Counted from the first letter of the stretch, positions 22,230 through 33,300 are shown. The stretch: 64,000 bases of DNA from Heterobilharzia americana (GCA_944470555.2 OX104127.1:137658786-137722785); one strand, 5' to 3'. The notes: generated by a model not told the origin, from the sequence alone. Made by a program: numbers and translations.

Positions 22230-23640
22230 TGGTACAATTAATAACTGGATTGATTGACCATAATATTACCTGCAACTAACAGTCAAAGCCTCTGTAATCA
22301 ACACACTGGTGCTCTCGAATATACTATTAGCTCTTTAGGTAGGATACATGTATGTTAAATCCTTCCCTACCCTGTTCTCCCTTACCCCCATATAGTGTAA
22401 ACTTTGTATACCCCTTTTTATATCTTTAGTTTCATACTATTTAGTATTATTGAGTAGCATAAGTCATATTTTCCTCTAATGTTACTTGATGCTCGACTTG
22501 AACATTAATTCTATTCAATCATATTTTGTTCATCGTTCAACATCTCTAGGAATTAATTCCTTTCCCGGTTTATGATACTTTTGGGATCCTTTAGCATTCC
22601 TCCTTGATAGTCTATGTTACCTTGAGCATTTGTTTACCTCATGTCTTTTCACCATCGAGGGAATATGAGCATGTCCTTCATATTCGATTTGAACACAAAC
22701 TTGCTGTTGTACTGATCAACCTTCTCTCTCTCTCGGATTATGTAATAAAAGCCATAGGTTAGTGTTGTGAGGCCCTAGTTTTGCATAAAACATTGTTATT
22801 GATCAGAACATTTTTAACTTGGCATTCTCATACCATTTTTGAGGTATGACTGGTAATTTTCTGCCCCCATTGTAATGTAATTCGCTCTTTACTCTCACCA
22901 TGCCAATGTCTCGAATTGCGGACAAGGTCATTTTTCACGTGTGTACTTATCCGTGTTTTGAGACTGATTAATGTTATTACATTTCGGAGGAATAAACTCT
23001 CCTATCATCCAGCTTCGGTCTTCTCTCTATTCGTCTCGGGTTGCAGTCAGTGGCTCTTGCGTACTAAGCTAGCCGTCAGTTAAACGTGCGTATTATATTC
23101 GTCCGGAATATATAACAGTTAGCCAATTTAAACTCACGCCACCTTTTACTCACAACTTAACAACTGTAAGCCCATGGTGGAAAATCATGGATCCATCGTA
23201 TTTCACATGTTATAGTAATCCAGTGTTTCCACACTGATGACTGATTAAAACAATATCGTGAACTACTTCATAGGTTGCAGACAGACGATGAAAAATTGGA
23301 CGCCGAAACTTATCACTCAGAAATCACAAAATAAAATTCGCATTACGTAAGTACCCAGCGAACGTGATTTTACCTCGGTGAATACATTAACAAGTCCCAG
23401 AAATCACGGAATCAGTAAATCAAGTTTACTAGATTTGAAATAATTGCAAACGAGTGTCATTCGACTACTATTTATGATAGGTAGTACATGACTTAGTAGG
23501 TTGCCGTTGAAATGTTCATCAATGAGAAACGTATGTTGGATACACACATGGTGCATGAAGCACTACACAGAAAACAACCCAACGAAACAAGCTCAGCCAC
23601 CTTGTGCGTATACACGCTGTAGGAGATGAGCCAAATTTGT
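22230..23640. other. Unassigned, possible LTR-like segment
   Basis: COG5 intron 4. The part from about 22330 to 23120 has a long pyrimidine-rich promoter-like region, AATAAA at 22991 and a CT-rich stretch after it, which recalls a solo LTR. Terminal repeats and target duplications could not be found, so this is only a suggestion. Confidence 0.25.
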
Positions 23641-23654
23641 GTGGAGGGTAGTGA

Positions 23655-23765
23655 TACTGCCTGACTACCAAAACCTCGGTATATGGTGCGGAGTTCGAAA
23701 CCGTGACTCAATAGTTGACGGTCATCCCCTTAAACCGATAGATCACACCTCCAGCGGAGTTTCAG
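23655..23765 (-). mobile_element. tRNA-derived SINE, copy 1
   Basis: Minus strand: 'ATCGGTTTAAGGGGATGACC' region followed by a B-box-like GGTTTCGAACTCC and an ACCGAGGTTTTGGTAGTC tail. The same order is found at 33775-33870 (minus) and 37040-37145 (plus). Confidence 0.6.
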
Positions 23766-23944
23766 TATTCAGAAAATCGATATTGAAATTATCATTCGCA
23801 AATGTATACCTACCTAGTTAAAACTACAAAACGCATAACATGTATATACTCCGACATCAATTACATCTCTGAAAAAATTTTAAAACAAAGGCGCAGCGAA
23901 GAAAACTAATATATAATTTTAATATGCTTTCCCTGCACCAACTG

Positions 23945-24215
23945 TAAAGCAAAACCTTACACCTATTAATACAATTTGCACGGATAATAAAATCTTGTTT
24001 GTTTGTTTCTTTTGATAAAAAATGCAATTCAACACGTTCCATGAACTTGTTTAGACAGCTGTGCGTTACATATTCGATGATACTACGCGGTTGGCAAGAT
24101 CAGTTAGTGAGATCGGCTTCCACTTCGGGATCCAATGGTTGAAAGTTGAATGATATAGCCAACAAGCCTTATTCACGCAAAACGTTTATACTTTTCGATC
24201 TATTTACTCATTACG
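23945..24215 (+). repeat. Left arm of near-perfect 271-bp inverted repeat
   Basis: Reverse complement of 25830-26100 with only a few mismatches; 1.6 kb lies between the arms. No coding ability recognised. Confidence 0.93.
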
Positions 24216-25829
24216 AGCTAAAGCTCGTCTGCTGTGTGATGAAGGAAGTATTAGAAATGAATTAACTAATCAACTTCTGTTTTTGAAAGTAAACTAACTG
24301 AAGATGAGCGTGTTACTTTTTATGTATTATGGATCTAATTGCCAATGTGATTGTCTACCTAAACTGACTGTGCATTTTGAAGAAAGTTGTAGATAGAGCG
24401 AATACTTTTATCTTTTCTTCATGTAATCTCTACTTATTTCATTTTGCTATGTATACAAATACACTGTCTCTATCCAATTGATGCTATATGACGTGCTGAA
24501 AATTCAGCAGAGTATTCCCAAAATAGCTTTCAGAATAAAGCCATTATTATTATTAATCGAAAGTGGACGCATGATTAACTTTTAGTATGTAGATATTTTT
24601 GGAAAAGGTTTCCATTCATATAAAGAAAGATTAACTTCCGAGGCCCTGCATATTTTAGCAACATCAAATGCTGTAGATAGAAAAGAAGGAATAGACTTGT
24701 CACCTGTCTCGTAAGCATTAATCTGACTAAATGAACTTAACAAATTGAAGCTGCAATAACAATGACGATTACTGGCAGTTTTATAAATGAAAGTACAATA
24801 CACGACACACATTCTACAACATACATGAACACACGCGCACACTTTGACTACCTTATATTTTCGTTGATAGTTGACAATAACAACCATGAACTTGCAATAA
24901 CTAATTACTCAGGTGGGACAGGGAAAATCACGCAACCAATGACCTACGTTCACTAAATATATTCGATTTATCATTTGACTATACATTATGATGTTAATAA
25001 AAATCCGTATATTCTGCTGAAGAAGCTGTGAATTACACAGTGAAACGTTCAGAAATATCTTAATGTGATTAACCTGGACAGCATAGGATTATTTTGAAAT
25101 ATAAGATAATGATTCAATGAGTCTGTGCTCTTGATTTCTACCAGGACATTCGTATTAATATGGTCTGTTTGTTTATATTCTTTGAAGAAAGCTAGGGAAT
25201 ATTGTCGAAATCTGTTGCAGTTTCATTTATGTGATTTACTTTTTTGAAATATTACTTGATAAGAAAACTAGTGAGGTGAGCTATTTGCTCAATGAATTTT
25301 TTCAATTAATCCTGCAGATGTCTCTATCCACCTTTTACTTATGCTCATTTGATTATAGTATGTAAGGACTAGAAACACTTTCTTACAGCCGAGATATGCG
25401 AATATATTTGTAAAGTTAGCTAGAAAACATGTGTACCTCTAATGTTGCTGTTTTCTTGAGAATGTGTCTCATCTGTCGTGTGATTGAATACTGAGTTATT
25501 TTCAGATCGCAGGGAAGAAATATTTTGGGGCAAATCGAAGAGACGAGGAGCCAAAAGAGCAGGGTAGAACTCTGGGCAATGTCGCAAAACCCCTAGTTTT
25601 CAATGTAGTTTCTCCCTATCACTCCTCGTTTCGCCTTGCGAAAATCTTGACTAGCGAGTAATCGTATTATTAACTGTGTTGTGACGATAAGCATATCATA
25701 GAGATTTTTATAAAATTTCGTTTTAGGGATATTGATAACTTTTGTGATGTACTAACAGTACTCAAACATTACATTTACAGATATGTGTTTAGCGAAGTAA
25801 AAATTAGCTACTCACTTCAAAATAAATTT
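24216..25829. other. Spacer between the 271-bp inverted arms
   Basis: AT-rich. Contains AATAAAGCCATTATTATTATT at about 24533-24555 (the kind of 3' end some retroposons have) and short ORFs (24582-24887 minus, 24762-24956 plus) with no recognised domain. A CCGTATATTCTGCTGAAGAAG block at 25003 recurs at 26105. Confidence 0.4.
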
Positions 25830-26100
25830 CGTAATGAGCAAATAGATCGAAAAGTATAAACGTTTTGCGTGAATAAGGCTTGTTGGCTATATCATTCAAC
25901 TTTCAACCATTGGATCCCGAAGTGGAAGCCGATCTCACTAACTGATCTTGCCAACCGCGTAATATCATCGAATATGTAACGCACAGCTGTCTAAACAAGT
26001 TCATGGAACGTGTTGAATTGCATTTTTTATCAAAAGAAACAAACAAACAAGATTTTATTATCCGTGCAAATTGTATTAATAGGTGTATGGTTTTGCTTTA
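25830..26100 (-). repeat. Right arm of near-perfect 271-bp inverted repeat
   Basis: See 23945-24215. The match ends abruptly at both sides (CGTAATGAG inner end; GCTTTA outer end). Confidence 0.93.
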
Positions 26101-26189
26101 TTTTCCGTATATTCTGCTGAAGAAGCTATGGCTTAAACAGTGAAATAAGAACTTTTTTGTTTTGATTTTCAAAACACTCCGGCATCGTT

Positions 26190-27142
26190 GAGCAAACCGT
26201 GAGGAGCGAAAAGGTGGGTCATACTCTGATGCGCATACCGATGAAAAGATCTTACAAGATTTGGATTTCGCCAATGATGATGATTTATGTCTAATGTCTT
26301 GCCGCATAAACTCGAAGATATACAAGCGAAAACCAACAGGTTGGCAAAAGGGTAGAGACAGGGCAGCGAAGACGGGGCAGGGACTTCAGGTTAACGTAGA
26401 GAAAACAGAGGTGACGAAGATACCCAACAAACAACAACAACAAGCTCCAATCACCATCAACGGGAGAAACCTAAAGAAAGTAGTCTCTTAAACCTACCTA
26501 GGTTGGGTAGCTTCGTTTCAACTACAGGTGACACAAATGACGACGTCAAAGCCAGTCAGGATAGGAAAGACAGCAAGACAGGCCTTCATTATTCCAAAAA
26601 TAGTGTGGAGATCTACTGTACTCAGCATAAAGAACAAGACCCGGATTTTGAACACCAATTCAGTCAAGTCAGTGCTTCTGTATGGTTCAGAAACTTGGCG
26701 CGTCACGAAAAGCATTTCCAACAAACTGCAGACATTCATCAATAGCTGCCTATGCTCGATTCGGAAGATCAAATCAGAAGACTAGAAAGAATTAGCAACA
26801 AGGAACTCACTCTGGCTGGTAACGAACCAACCAAGAACCTATCGTTCAGCAAGCATGCAGAAGAAAGTGGAGGTGGAATGGATTGGGGATACGCTGAGAA
26901 GACCGAGTGAGGACATCATACGCCAGGTCGTCGAGTGGAACCTGTATGGGAAACGACGAGCTGGCCGTTGGAGTCGAGTGTGGCATGGAGGAGATCGTGT
27001 GAGAAGGAAATGGAAGCTTCTGGGCAGTCGTGGAGCCAGGTTGAGAAGACTGTAGAGAAGAGAGTGCAGTGGAGACGTGCTATTGAAGCCCTATGTTCCA
27101 TTGGGAACCCAAGGGATAAATAATAATAACAATAATAATAAT
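26190..27142 (+). mobile_element. RTE-like family A, 5'-truncated copy with TAA tail
   Basis: Begins within RT: LDFANDDDLCLMS is a mutated catalytic 'FADD' region near 26260. Then VLLYGSETWRVTKSISN (~26670), CSIRKIKSED, and the C-terminal block RPSEDIIRQVVEWNLYGKRR at 26897-26960. The last codons are followed by GGGATAAATAATAATAAC and further TAA units to 27142, the usual microsatellite 3' end of RTE elements. Frameshifts are present, so it is inactive. Confidence 0.88.
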
Positions 27143-27144
27143 AA

Positions 27145-28010
27145 GTATGCTTATAATACCTTAAAGAAGCCTGGAGTTGCGTGGAAAGCTTTTATAGCGA
27201 ATCATGACGTGCCGAGCTTTTGTGAGAAACCATGTGATCACACATGTGAGTCATAAATCGGCTGAAAAGGTTCCTAGAAAGGTGTAGAACATACCAAGGC
27301 CATCAGAAAATGTGAGTAAATCGTTGCTTTTTGTACATGTTTGACTTGACAATAAAACCTTATTGCTTTTGCAGCTTCTATCTGTTTCCGAGGTACCGAA
27401 CGGTACTAAAGTGTGAAGGCCTAAGGTTATTGTTCAAGAACTCATCCATATATATCTAGACATATCTATGAAAAGGATATATCAGAAATCTAGTCAACGT
27501 GCATACGGCAATATGATCGTGGTAAATAGGTTTAGGAACGTCATGCGAATTGAAAGATTACTCAACAAGGGTAAATCAGAATTGAAGTAAAATCAGCGTC
27601 AATAGGGTCTGAATTTCCACTAGTGCAGTTTCAGATATATTACATGTGATAAAAGCACAGACATCTCAAGTTATCCACAACAAACTCAAAAACTGTTTTC
27701 AAAAATAACCTTCGACAACATCAAGTGTGTAGCCAAAAGATACAGTCATACAGGTAACTAAAACAACCCACTTCATCAAGCTAGTCCAAAGAAGTAGACG
27801 AACTTGTTAGTTGGCTAAATGCAGAATCTTCAAGTTGTTAGCAAAGATAGTTGCATTTTACAGTTTATAAAAAGTCGACATTAATGAAACAACAATATCA
27901 GAAAGAGAGAAAACTTAGACTGCTAGTATCTCAAAAATTGCATTCGGTGAGCAACACTTGATTATGCTTAGGAATAGAACAGGTAAAAGTTATACATATT
28001 TGATAATAAC
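27145..28010. other. No confident feature
   Basis: COG5 intron 4; nothing recognised apart from AT-rich sequence. Confidence 0.4.
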
Positions 28011-28036
28011 ACCTAAAACCTGAAGATTACTTTTAC

Positions 28037-28196
28037 CTGGACCAGAAGTTCCTTGTTGGATTTGTTGACGTGTTCGCATACGTTGGGTTAACGAGTCGAT
28101 GTCAACAGAATTCGACAAAACAGAATTGAATTCAGTTTTCCATCTAGTTGCCAATTCATGAACTACGTCCATTAACATGTTTAAATTGTAGAAAAC
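28037..28196 (-). CDS. COG5: COG5 exon 4
   Basis: 160 bp. VFYNLNMLMDVVHELATRW aligns with human VFYNLGTLKDTITSVVDGY; EFNSVLSNSVDIDSLTQ with ENINSALDIKVLTQ; the exon ends GTSGP + first base of G. The donor is CCAG|GTAAAAG (intron start 28036), chosen over the one 17 bp downstream because only this phase joins exon 5 in frame. Acceptor TTTATTTAG before GTT TTC TAC. Confidence 0.93.
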
Positions 28197-28644
28197 CTAA
28201 ATAAAATCACATTTTTAAAAGTTGACATGTATCCTATTATAAACATAAATATCATTATTATAATGTGAAAGAAATGGAAGTGAGGAAAATTTTCGCAGGT
28301 TCTTTTCCTCACACAATTTCACAAGTTTTATAAGGCTAAACTGTTGTTTTACTTGCCTGAAACATTAAAATTTCTATAAACCATTTTAAAACAGACCTTT
28401 AGCAAATCTTTTTCAAAAATAGTTTAGCATAAACACTTCGAAGGGTACAAAATCAGTCATTCATCTGTTTTCGAGAACTTATTGTCTTCCCCCATCACGA
28501 AAACTATTTAATGTAATGAATTAGACCTTACTTTTGTACAGTGTAAGTGTGCTTCTGATTACATCATATATTGGCCAGAGTTCCCCATCCGTAATGGTTA
28601 GTAAAATACGTTTCCACAACCGAAAAAACAACTTAAATATTACA

Positions 28645-28960
28645 GTAATGATGGGCAGTGGCTAGCAGTGGAGTCCAGGATGCGCATTTCGTCCTGTTTG
28701 GGACTCGTCATCTGGGTGTACCTGCCTCCCAGTGAGTGGTGTTGTTCCCACGGGGATTCGGACTCGGCAGCGATCGCTTCAAACGCGAGCGCGTTATCCA
28801 CTACACCACCGAGCTACGATAGCCATTTCTTGTGCGACGGGTATAGTTTTAGTGTTATTGCTTGTATTACACCGTTGTTGATTGGACCGAATTGATCAGT
28901 CTCTGTTGGCATATGGGCTCCTGTGCGGATACCTCGATATTGCCTGTGTTTCAATTATGT
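28645..28960 (-). mobile_element. Hammerhead SINE (inverted pair, left member)
   Basis: Minus strand, in order: shared flank (CATTACTATACATAATTGAA), tRNA-like promoter (GTGGTGTAGTGGATAACGCG and B-box-like GAGTCCGAATCCC near 28755-28765), hammerhead segment at 28669-28731, then CCACTGCTAGCCACTGCCCA. The best-preserved full unit of this SINE in the window. Confidence 0.8.
28669..28731 (-). ncRNA. Hammerhead ribozyme motif
   Basis: Minus strand: stem II GTCC/GGAC, GAAA box, minimal stem III ATGC/GCAT, then cleavage-type ATC followed by CTGG for stem I. The first core box reads ATGACGA instead of CTGACGA, so the invariant first C is changed. Confidence 0.65.
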
Positions 28961-28964
28961 ATAG

Positions 28965-29165
28965 TAATGATGGGCAGTGGCTGACGAGTCCCAACTAGGA
29001 CGAAATGTGCATCCTGGATTCCACTGCTAGCCACCGCCCATCATTACTATACATAATTAAAAGACAGGCAATTTCGAGGCATCCATATAGGAGTCCATAT
29101 GCCAACAGAGACTGATCGATTCGGTCCAATCAACAACGGTGTAATACAAGCAATAACACTAAAAC
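28965..29165 (+). mobile_element. Hammerhead SINE fragment (inverted pair, right member)
   Basis: Begins inside the ribozyme (GGGCAGTGGCTGACGAG), then reads the unit's 3' end and on into the flank that precedes the tRNA-like part in the left member (GCCAACAGAGACTGATCGAT, ACGGTGTAATACAAGCAATA). Relative to the left member it is circularly permuted, as expected for a piece of a tandem or circular multimer. Confidence 0.75.
28974..29024 (+). ncRNA. Hammerhead ribozyme motif, both core boxes intact
   Basis: CTGACGA, stem II GTCC/GGAC, GAAA, short stem III ATGT/GCAT and ATC cleavage-type triplet. The upstream stem I strand is not the usual ATCCAG, but GCAGTGG can pair with CCACTGC further downstream, leaving a bulge. 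Confidence 0.65.
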
Positions 29166-29284
29166 TTAAATATTAGGTAGCTTTATGAAGTAAGATTTCT
29201 TGTAATTGCCTTCAGATTTACTTAATGTATTCCGTTTGATAGCCAGTGCAGAAAACAATACAGTTTTTAGTTACACAATTAACT

Positions 29285-29405
29285 GATGGTGTGTTTCCGT
29301 GGCCTGGTGGATAACGCTTTGTCGCTTTAAGCGATGGGTAAAAGCTTTGAGTCTCAGCGGAAACAACATCACTCACTGGGATGCGGGTACATTCAGTTGA
29401 CGAGT
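29285..29405 (+). mobile_element. 5' half of a hammerhead SINE, cut by family B insertion
   Basis: tRNA-like part (GTGGCCTGGTGGATAACGC; B-box remnant near 29345) followed by CACTCACTGGGATGCGGGTA and the start of the ribozyme CAGTTGACGAGT at 29394-29405. Its 3' half is at 30163-30225. Confidence 0.75.
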
Positions 29406-30162
29406 TGCATCAGCCCGAACGGATTGGTTGATGACGAAATTTTAGATCGGATACAGAAGGCTCATTTGGCACTTGGCAGCTTGCGTCCCCTATGGCGTCG
29501 GCGAGATATCCGGCCATTTATCAAAGGACGAGTATACTGTACTGCAGTCTGTTCTGTCCTGTTTTACGGCTGACACGGCCGTTAAATGATGGCATGAAAC
29601 AGTTACAGTTCTTCAACTATAGGTGTCTTAGTAGCATTGCTCGCGTTTGGTGGGATCACCTTGTGAGCAATGTTGAGGCCAGGCGAAGTGTACTAGCAAG
29701 ACAGGCAAGTCGAGTGACAAGGTTATGAGTCTTAGTCGACTGAGATGGGTTGCACATGCACTGTGCATCTCGAGTCACCGCATACCTTAACGTGCCATGC
29801 TACGGGGAGTTGGATGGAAAATGGTTCAAAATGACTAGACCAAAACCTGTCCATGAAGTCCTTGAGTGGTGTGTGGAGATGCAGATTAGTGGTTGGGGTC
29901 GCCGAAACGAAAGGAAACAATGATTGGCGACTCTTGGTGACATGGTTGAAAACTGGTCACAGTGGCGCACATGTATTCACTCCTTGGTGTCTTGTAAAGC
30001 TTAAATATTCACACTAACCTTGATCTTGACAGTGTTTATTCTCTCACACCACTTTATCTACTTTGATATCACTCCTTTTTTATCCACCTGCTGTTTGTGT
30101 ACTTCTGTGATGTGTTGCAATGCACTTCTATGCAAGGTTCTACGTTGGTTTTGTCAGTCAGT
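29406..30162 (+). mobile_element. RTE-like family B copy inserted in hammerhead SINE
   Basis: Encodes NGLVDDEILDRIQKAHLALG, LWRRRDIRPFIKGRVYCTAV, then FNYRCLSSIARVWWDHLVSN and QASRVTRL, with the 3' UTR ending GCAAGGTTCTACGTTGGTTTT. 5'-truncated. Flanked by CAGTTGACGAGT (29394) and CAGCTGACGAGT (30163), a 12-bp near-perfect target duplication. Confidence 0.85.
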
Positions 30163-30225
30163 CAGCTGACGAGTCCCAAATAGGATGAGGTGCACGTCCT
30201 GGATTTCAGTGCTAGCCCCAACCAA
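30163..30225 (+). ncRNA. 3' half of interrupted hammerhead SINE
   Basis: CAGCTGACGAGTCCC, stem II, then GATGAGG in place of GACGAAA, then GTCCTGGATTTCAGTGCTAG. Core box 2 is mutated. Confidence 0.7.
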
Positions 30226-30524
30226 GTCAATCATGGTTTACAGATAGTTTTTACATAAGTTTAAGGTTACTATACTGAGAATTACTGGGTTAGTTAAAAT
30301 AATTCAACTTTTCTAAACGCCATAAAGAAATAATAAAGAGGTTCTTAAAACAGTCTACATATTTTACTCAACACAAACTCGGCACTGAGAAATGCTTAGA
30401 TTGTGAAAAGTAATTGCACAAAGATGCATACATTACCATAATACTAAAATGATGTATGAGTATAGCAGTAGAAGATGAAAGCATGGGTGAGATGAATGAT
30501 TAGATACTACTGAAGAACAGAAGA

Positions 30525-30817
30525 CAACTCGACGAGAGAATGTTTATTACGAACAATTGGAATGGTAGTGGTTACATATGGTACTCCTTGCACTCACGTA
30601 GCCATTTGCAAATATCTTTGTTTCCTCTCCGTTCCTGTCTTGATTTGCTCTTGACCGGCTCTTCATACACACTCTTATCAGCAGCACCCCCTGTAACACG
30701 CCTGTGTTGTCCCTGCGTTGCTCTTGGCAGAAACCTTACCCATTGCCGGTAATTCCCTATGATTCCTGCCACCCTCTCCATATATACTACTTATATCCGT
30801 TGTTATCAGCAACGCCC
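30525..30817 (-). repeat. 293-bp dispersed repeat, copy 2 (LTR-like features)
   Basis: Differs from 14330-14622 at only a handful of positions. Different flanks confirm the borders: CAACTCGACGAG at the low end and TTATCAGCAACGCCC at the high end. Confidence 0.8.
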
Positions 30818-30829
30818 GCTACACTACTA

Positions 30830-31570
30830 CAAAAAAACTTAAGTAGTTAGAAACCACTCAGGTTGATTCGTAGTATTTTGGCAGCCAGATCAGGGTGATC
30901 TAAACACTATCATAGCTCGTTGGGTCATTGTGATATACAAACCCAACCACCACGTCAAGGCAGCAACTATCGGTCGGGGACCTAAACACCACACGGGCGT
31001 TCCGCTAGTTGGAGGCCGAGCTCATCAGCGGCGAACCTGTAAGAAAATTCACCTCATAGCCAAATTGTTCAGGTCACCTGAATCTGACTAGCTAACTTTT
31101 GCACAGACTGGTATACCTAATATAAGATGATCACTTTGTAAATGATCTACAAATTGCACGGTCCATGTTGATTTTTCTCGCACAGCTTAAAATTCTAACT
31201 GCCCAACTGCGTCAACAGGGTTTCTGCTAGAAGCCACTAACCCAAAATCACAAGGTGTGATTTCTGGTGCGAAAGCGTCGTGAACAAGCTACTACCACTA
31301 CTACTACTACTGAACAAATTGAGTAGTTAGAAACCATTCAGGTTGGTTTGTAATAATTCGTCAGTCAGATTAGCGCTGTGAATGGTTAGTGAATGGTTCA
31401 CTGATGGTTAATTCACATAAACAAGCACAAGCATATGCTAATACCACGGTGTATACACTCACAATCCTAGGGAAACGGATGTTAGAACAGACAGAAAAAT
31501 TTAGAGTAGGACTTGGTATTACTGCCTAATGATCCAAGTTGTTATGCCCCATATCGCCATATCACGCGAT
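30830..31570. other. Short local duplication, otherwise unassigned
   Basis: Two related blocks start CTACTAC...AAACTTAAGTAGTTAGAAACCA (about 30820-30890) and TTGAGTAGTTAGAAACCATT (about 31317-31375). COG5 intron 3. Confidence 0.45.
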
Positions 31571-31574
31571 AATG

Positions 31575-31960
31575 CACTAACATAAAAGATAAAAAAAATA
31601 AACGAAGACGTGAAGTGGTAGAAAGTCATCAAACGAGTACAATAAAGAATGAGAGAATACAGACATTCAGTTTGACGACTAAGATGAAGATGCGGAGATA
31701 TGTCTGCGTCACTGACATCGATTTTTAGCCATATTCACCTTGAGTCTCTAAACACTGATTGCTGTAGCAACACAGAGACCTTAACGGAAGGGTCTACATC
31801 CCCCTCCCACAGCTCAGGTAAACAGTCAAAGACTTAAGGGACTGGTACCATGTTTTAGTTTGGTCACCTCTAACCCCTTTCTGGCCTAAACCTACTTCAC
31901 ACAATATGGTGTGACGAGGCAGACGGTGACTAGGCATGTCCCAAACCACCTATCCAGGCA
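31575..31960 (-). mobile_element. RTE-like family B fragment, strongly diverged
   Basis: Complement of the family B 3' UTR (GTACAATAAAGAATGAGAGA; 'ATCGATTTTTAGCCATATTC') and of the end of the coding part (to about 31960, 'GACTTAAGGGACTGGTACCA'). Confidence 0.6.
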
Positions 31961-32108
31961 CAGATAACTAAAATAAACGTAGCCACTTACAAACCGTTGA
32001 TGAACCACAACCGCATTCTTAGATATGAGATATCCATTCACAAATTTCTTACTCATCAATGTTAATATTACCAGTAGTGATCATGAAGCCTAGCTACGAG
32101 AAATAGAT

Positions 32109-32243
32109 AGATTTTAAAGGCCACCCTAGCAACTGCTCAAATAACCAGTCAGATTTCGGGGTTCCAGCCAGAAAGGTAGTTCTTCATAAAATAAGGAAAC
32201 ATACTTTGTTATCTGATAAGTTAGTAGGGTGGCCTTGAAAATC
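32109..32243. mobile_element. MITE-like element with long inverted ends
   Basis: GATTTTAAAGGCCACCCTAG at the left matches the reverse complement of the right end (AGGGTGGCCTTGAAAATC); similarity extends about 36 bp. 135 bp, no coding. Confidence 0.7.
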
Positions 32244-32562
32244 ATTCGAGGAATAGGAAGACGTGAAAGAAACATATCGCCAAATTTCTAAGTGCAAAAC
32301 TTCGACCAACCAAATTCATTTGCAGTTAGCCTGTCAACCAATAATCTACCACGTTCGTAGCGCTATCTACGAAGAAATTCTTCGTCAAAATCCTACAGCA
32401 GATGATCGTGGACACTAAAGACAGTCCTTTCATATACTATGACTAGAAGTGAAAAGGGTTTACAAGACACTTTTTAAATTATCCAGTGAATGATACTTGC
32501 CCCACTGTGTAATGCATACAATAAACAAAAGTGAATTACAATCAATCATAACGCCCAAGTTG

Positions 32563-32690
32563 AGTGACTTCACAGACCACAGTTGCAAATGTTGAAATAA
32601 CCAATCAAGTTTCGGCACTTCGGCTGAGATGGTTATTCATGAAATACAAAAACTTAATTGGCTATCTCGTTTTGTCAGTGTGCCCACTCC
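32563..32690. mobile_element. MITE-like element, diverged
   Basis: TGACTTCACAGACCACAGTT start, then AATAACCAATCAAGTTTCGG as in the other copies; the right end is poorly kept. Confidence 0.45.
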
Positions 32691-32699
32691 CCAAAGCGA

Positions 32700-32819
32700 G
32701 TGACTTTAAGGGCCACCCTAGTAACTGATGAAACAACTAATCACGTTTCTCTATTCTGTGAAAATTATCTCAGCCGAAATACCACAACCTGATTGGTTAT
32801 TTTGGCAGTTGTGTGGCCT

Positions 32820-32822
<3 letters not shown>
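32700..32822. mobile_element. MITE-like element next to TA tract
   Basis: GACTTTAAGGGCCACCCTAG at the left and CAGTTGTGTGGCCTTGA at the right. The TA tract starts immediately after it. Confidence 0.6.

Positions 32823-32900
<78 letters not shown>
32822..32900. repeat. (TA)n microsatellite
   Basis: About 39 uninterrupted TA units; length likely polymorphic. Confidence 0.98.
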
Positions 32901-32904
<4 letters not shown>

Positions 32905-33045
32905 GACGGAGAGAACAGGGTTCAACTACTCACTGTAAGATTTAAATAAGTGAGAATTTTGAATATCCAAGTAAAAAGTGGGGTGCGGGACTATACATAT
33001 ATGATATGCAGGGGGAAAATGTACATACATGGTAAGTAAATGTAC

Positions 33046-33254
33046 CTGTAGTCCCGTGGCCAACTGAGCTTGATCAGATAGCTCATAAGATGAATTCACA
33101 AGATCCCATGATTGTGATACCATATCCTCCCGGAGTTGGATCAGCGTACGACTATAGGTTTCCAACACATGGATTCCTTCCCAATTCATATTATTAAGCA
33201 AGAACTCCATCTCATTCATATACATTGATGACTGACACAAATCTTTAGATCTGC
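33046..33254 (-). CDS. COG5: COG5 exon 3
   Basis: 209 bp. MNEMEFLLNNMNWEGIHVLE aligns with human [20 protein letters not shown]; the end AQLATGLQ with TQVGTALQ. Acceptor TTTAAATAG at 33255; donor CAG|GTACAT (intron start 33045), phase 0. Confidence 0.93.
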
Positions 33255-33300
33255 CTATTTAAAGATTATAATTATATAGCACTGAAAATAGAACACAAAC
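33255..33300 (-). other. COG5: 46-bp micro-intron of COG5 (intron 2)
   Basis: GTTTGTG...TTTAAATAG. The phases of exons 2 and 3 match only when these 46 bp are removed. The other visible COG5 introns are 2.3-6.2 kb. Confidence 0.85.

Noticed and set aside
22330..23120. Solo LTR
   Set aside because: AATAAA and a pyrimidine-rich region are suggestive, but neither clear TG...CA ends nor a target duplication could be found.
24582..24956. Overlapping ORFs of 101 (-) and 64 (+) codons between the inverted arms
   Set aside because: No domain, no splice context, and they overlap on opposite strands.
28012..28036. Alternative donor for COG5 exon 4 at CTTCAG|GTTTTA (28019)
   Set aside because: Using it would end the exon in phase 0 and put exon 5 out of frame; the CCAG|GTAAAA donor joins both in frame and keeps the GPG match.
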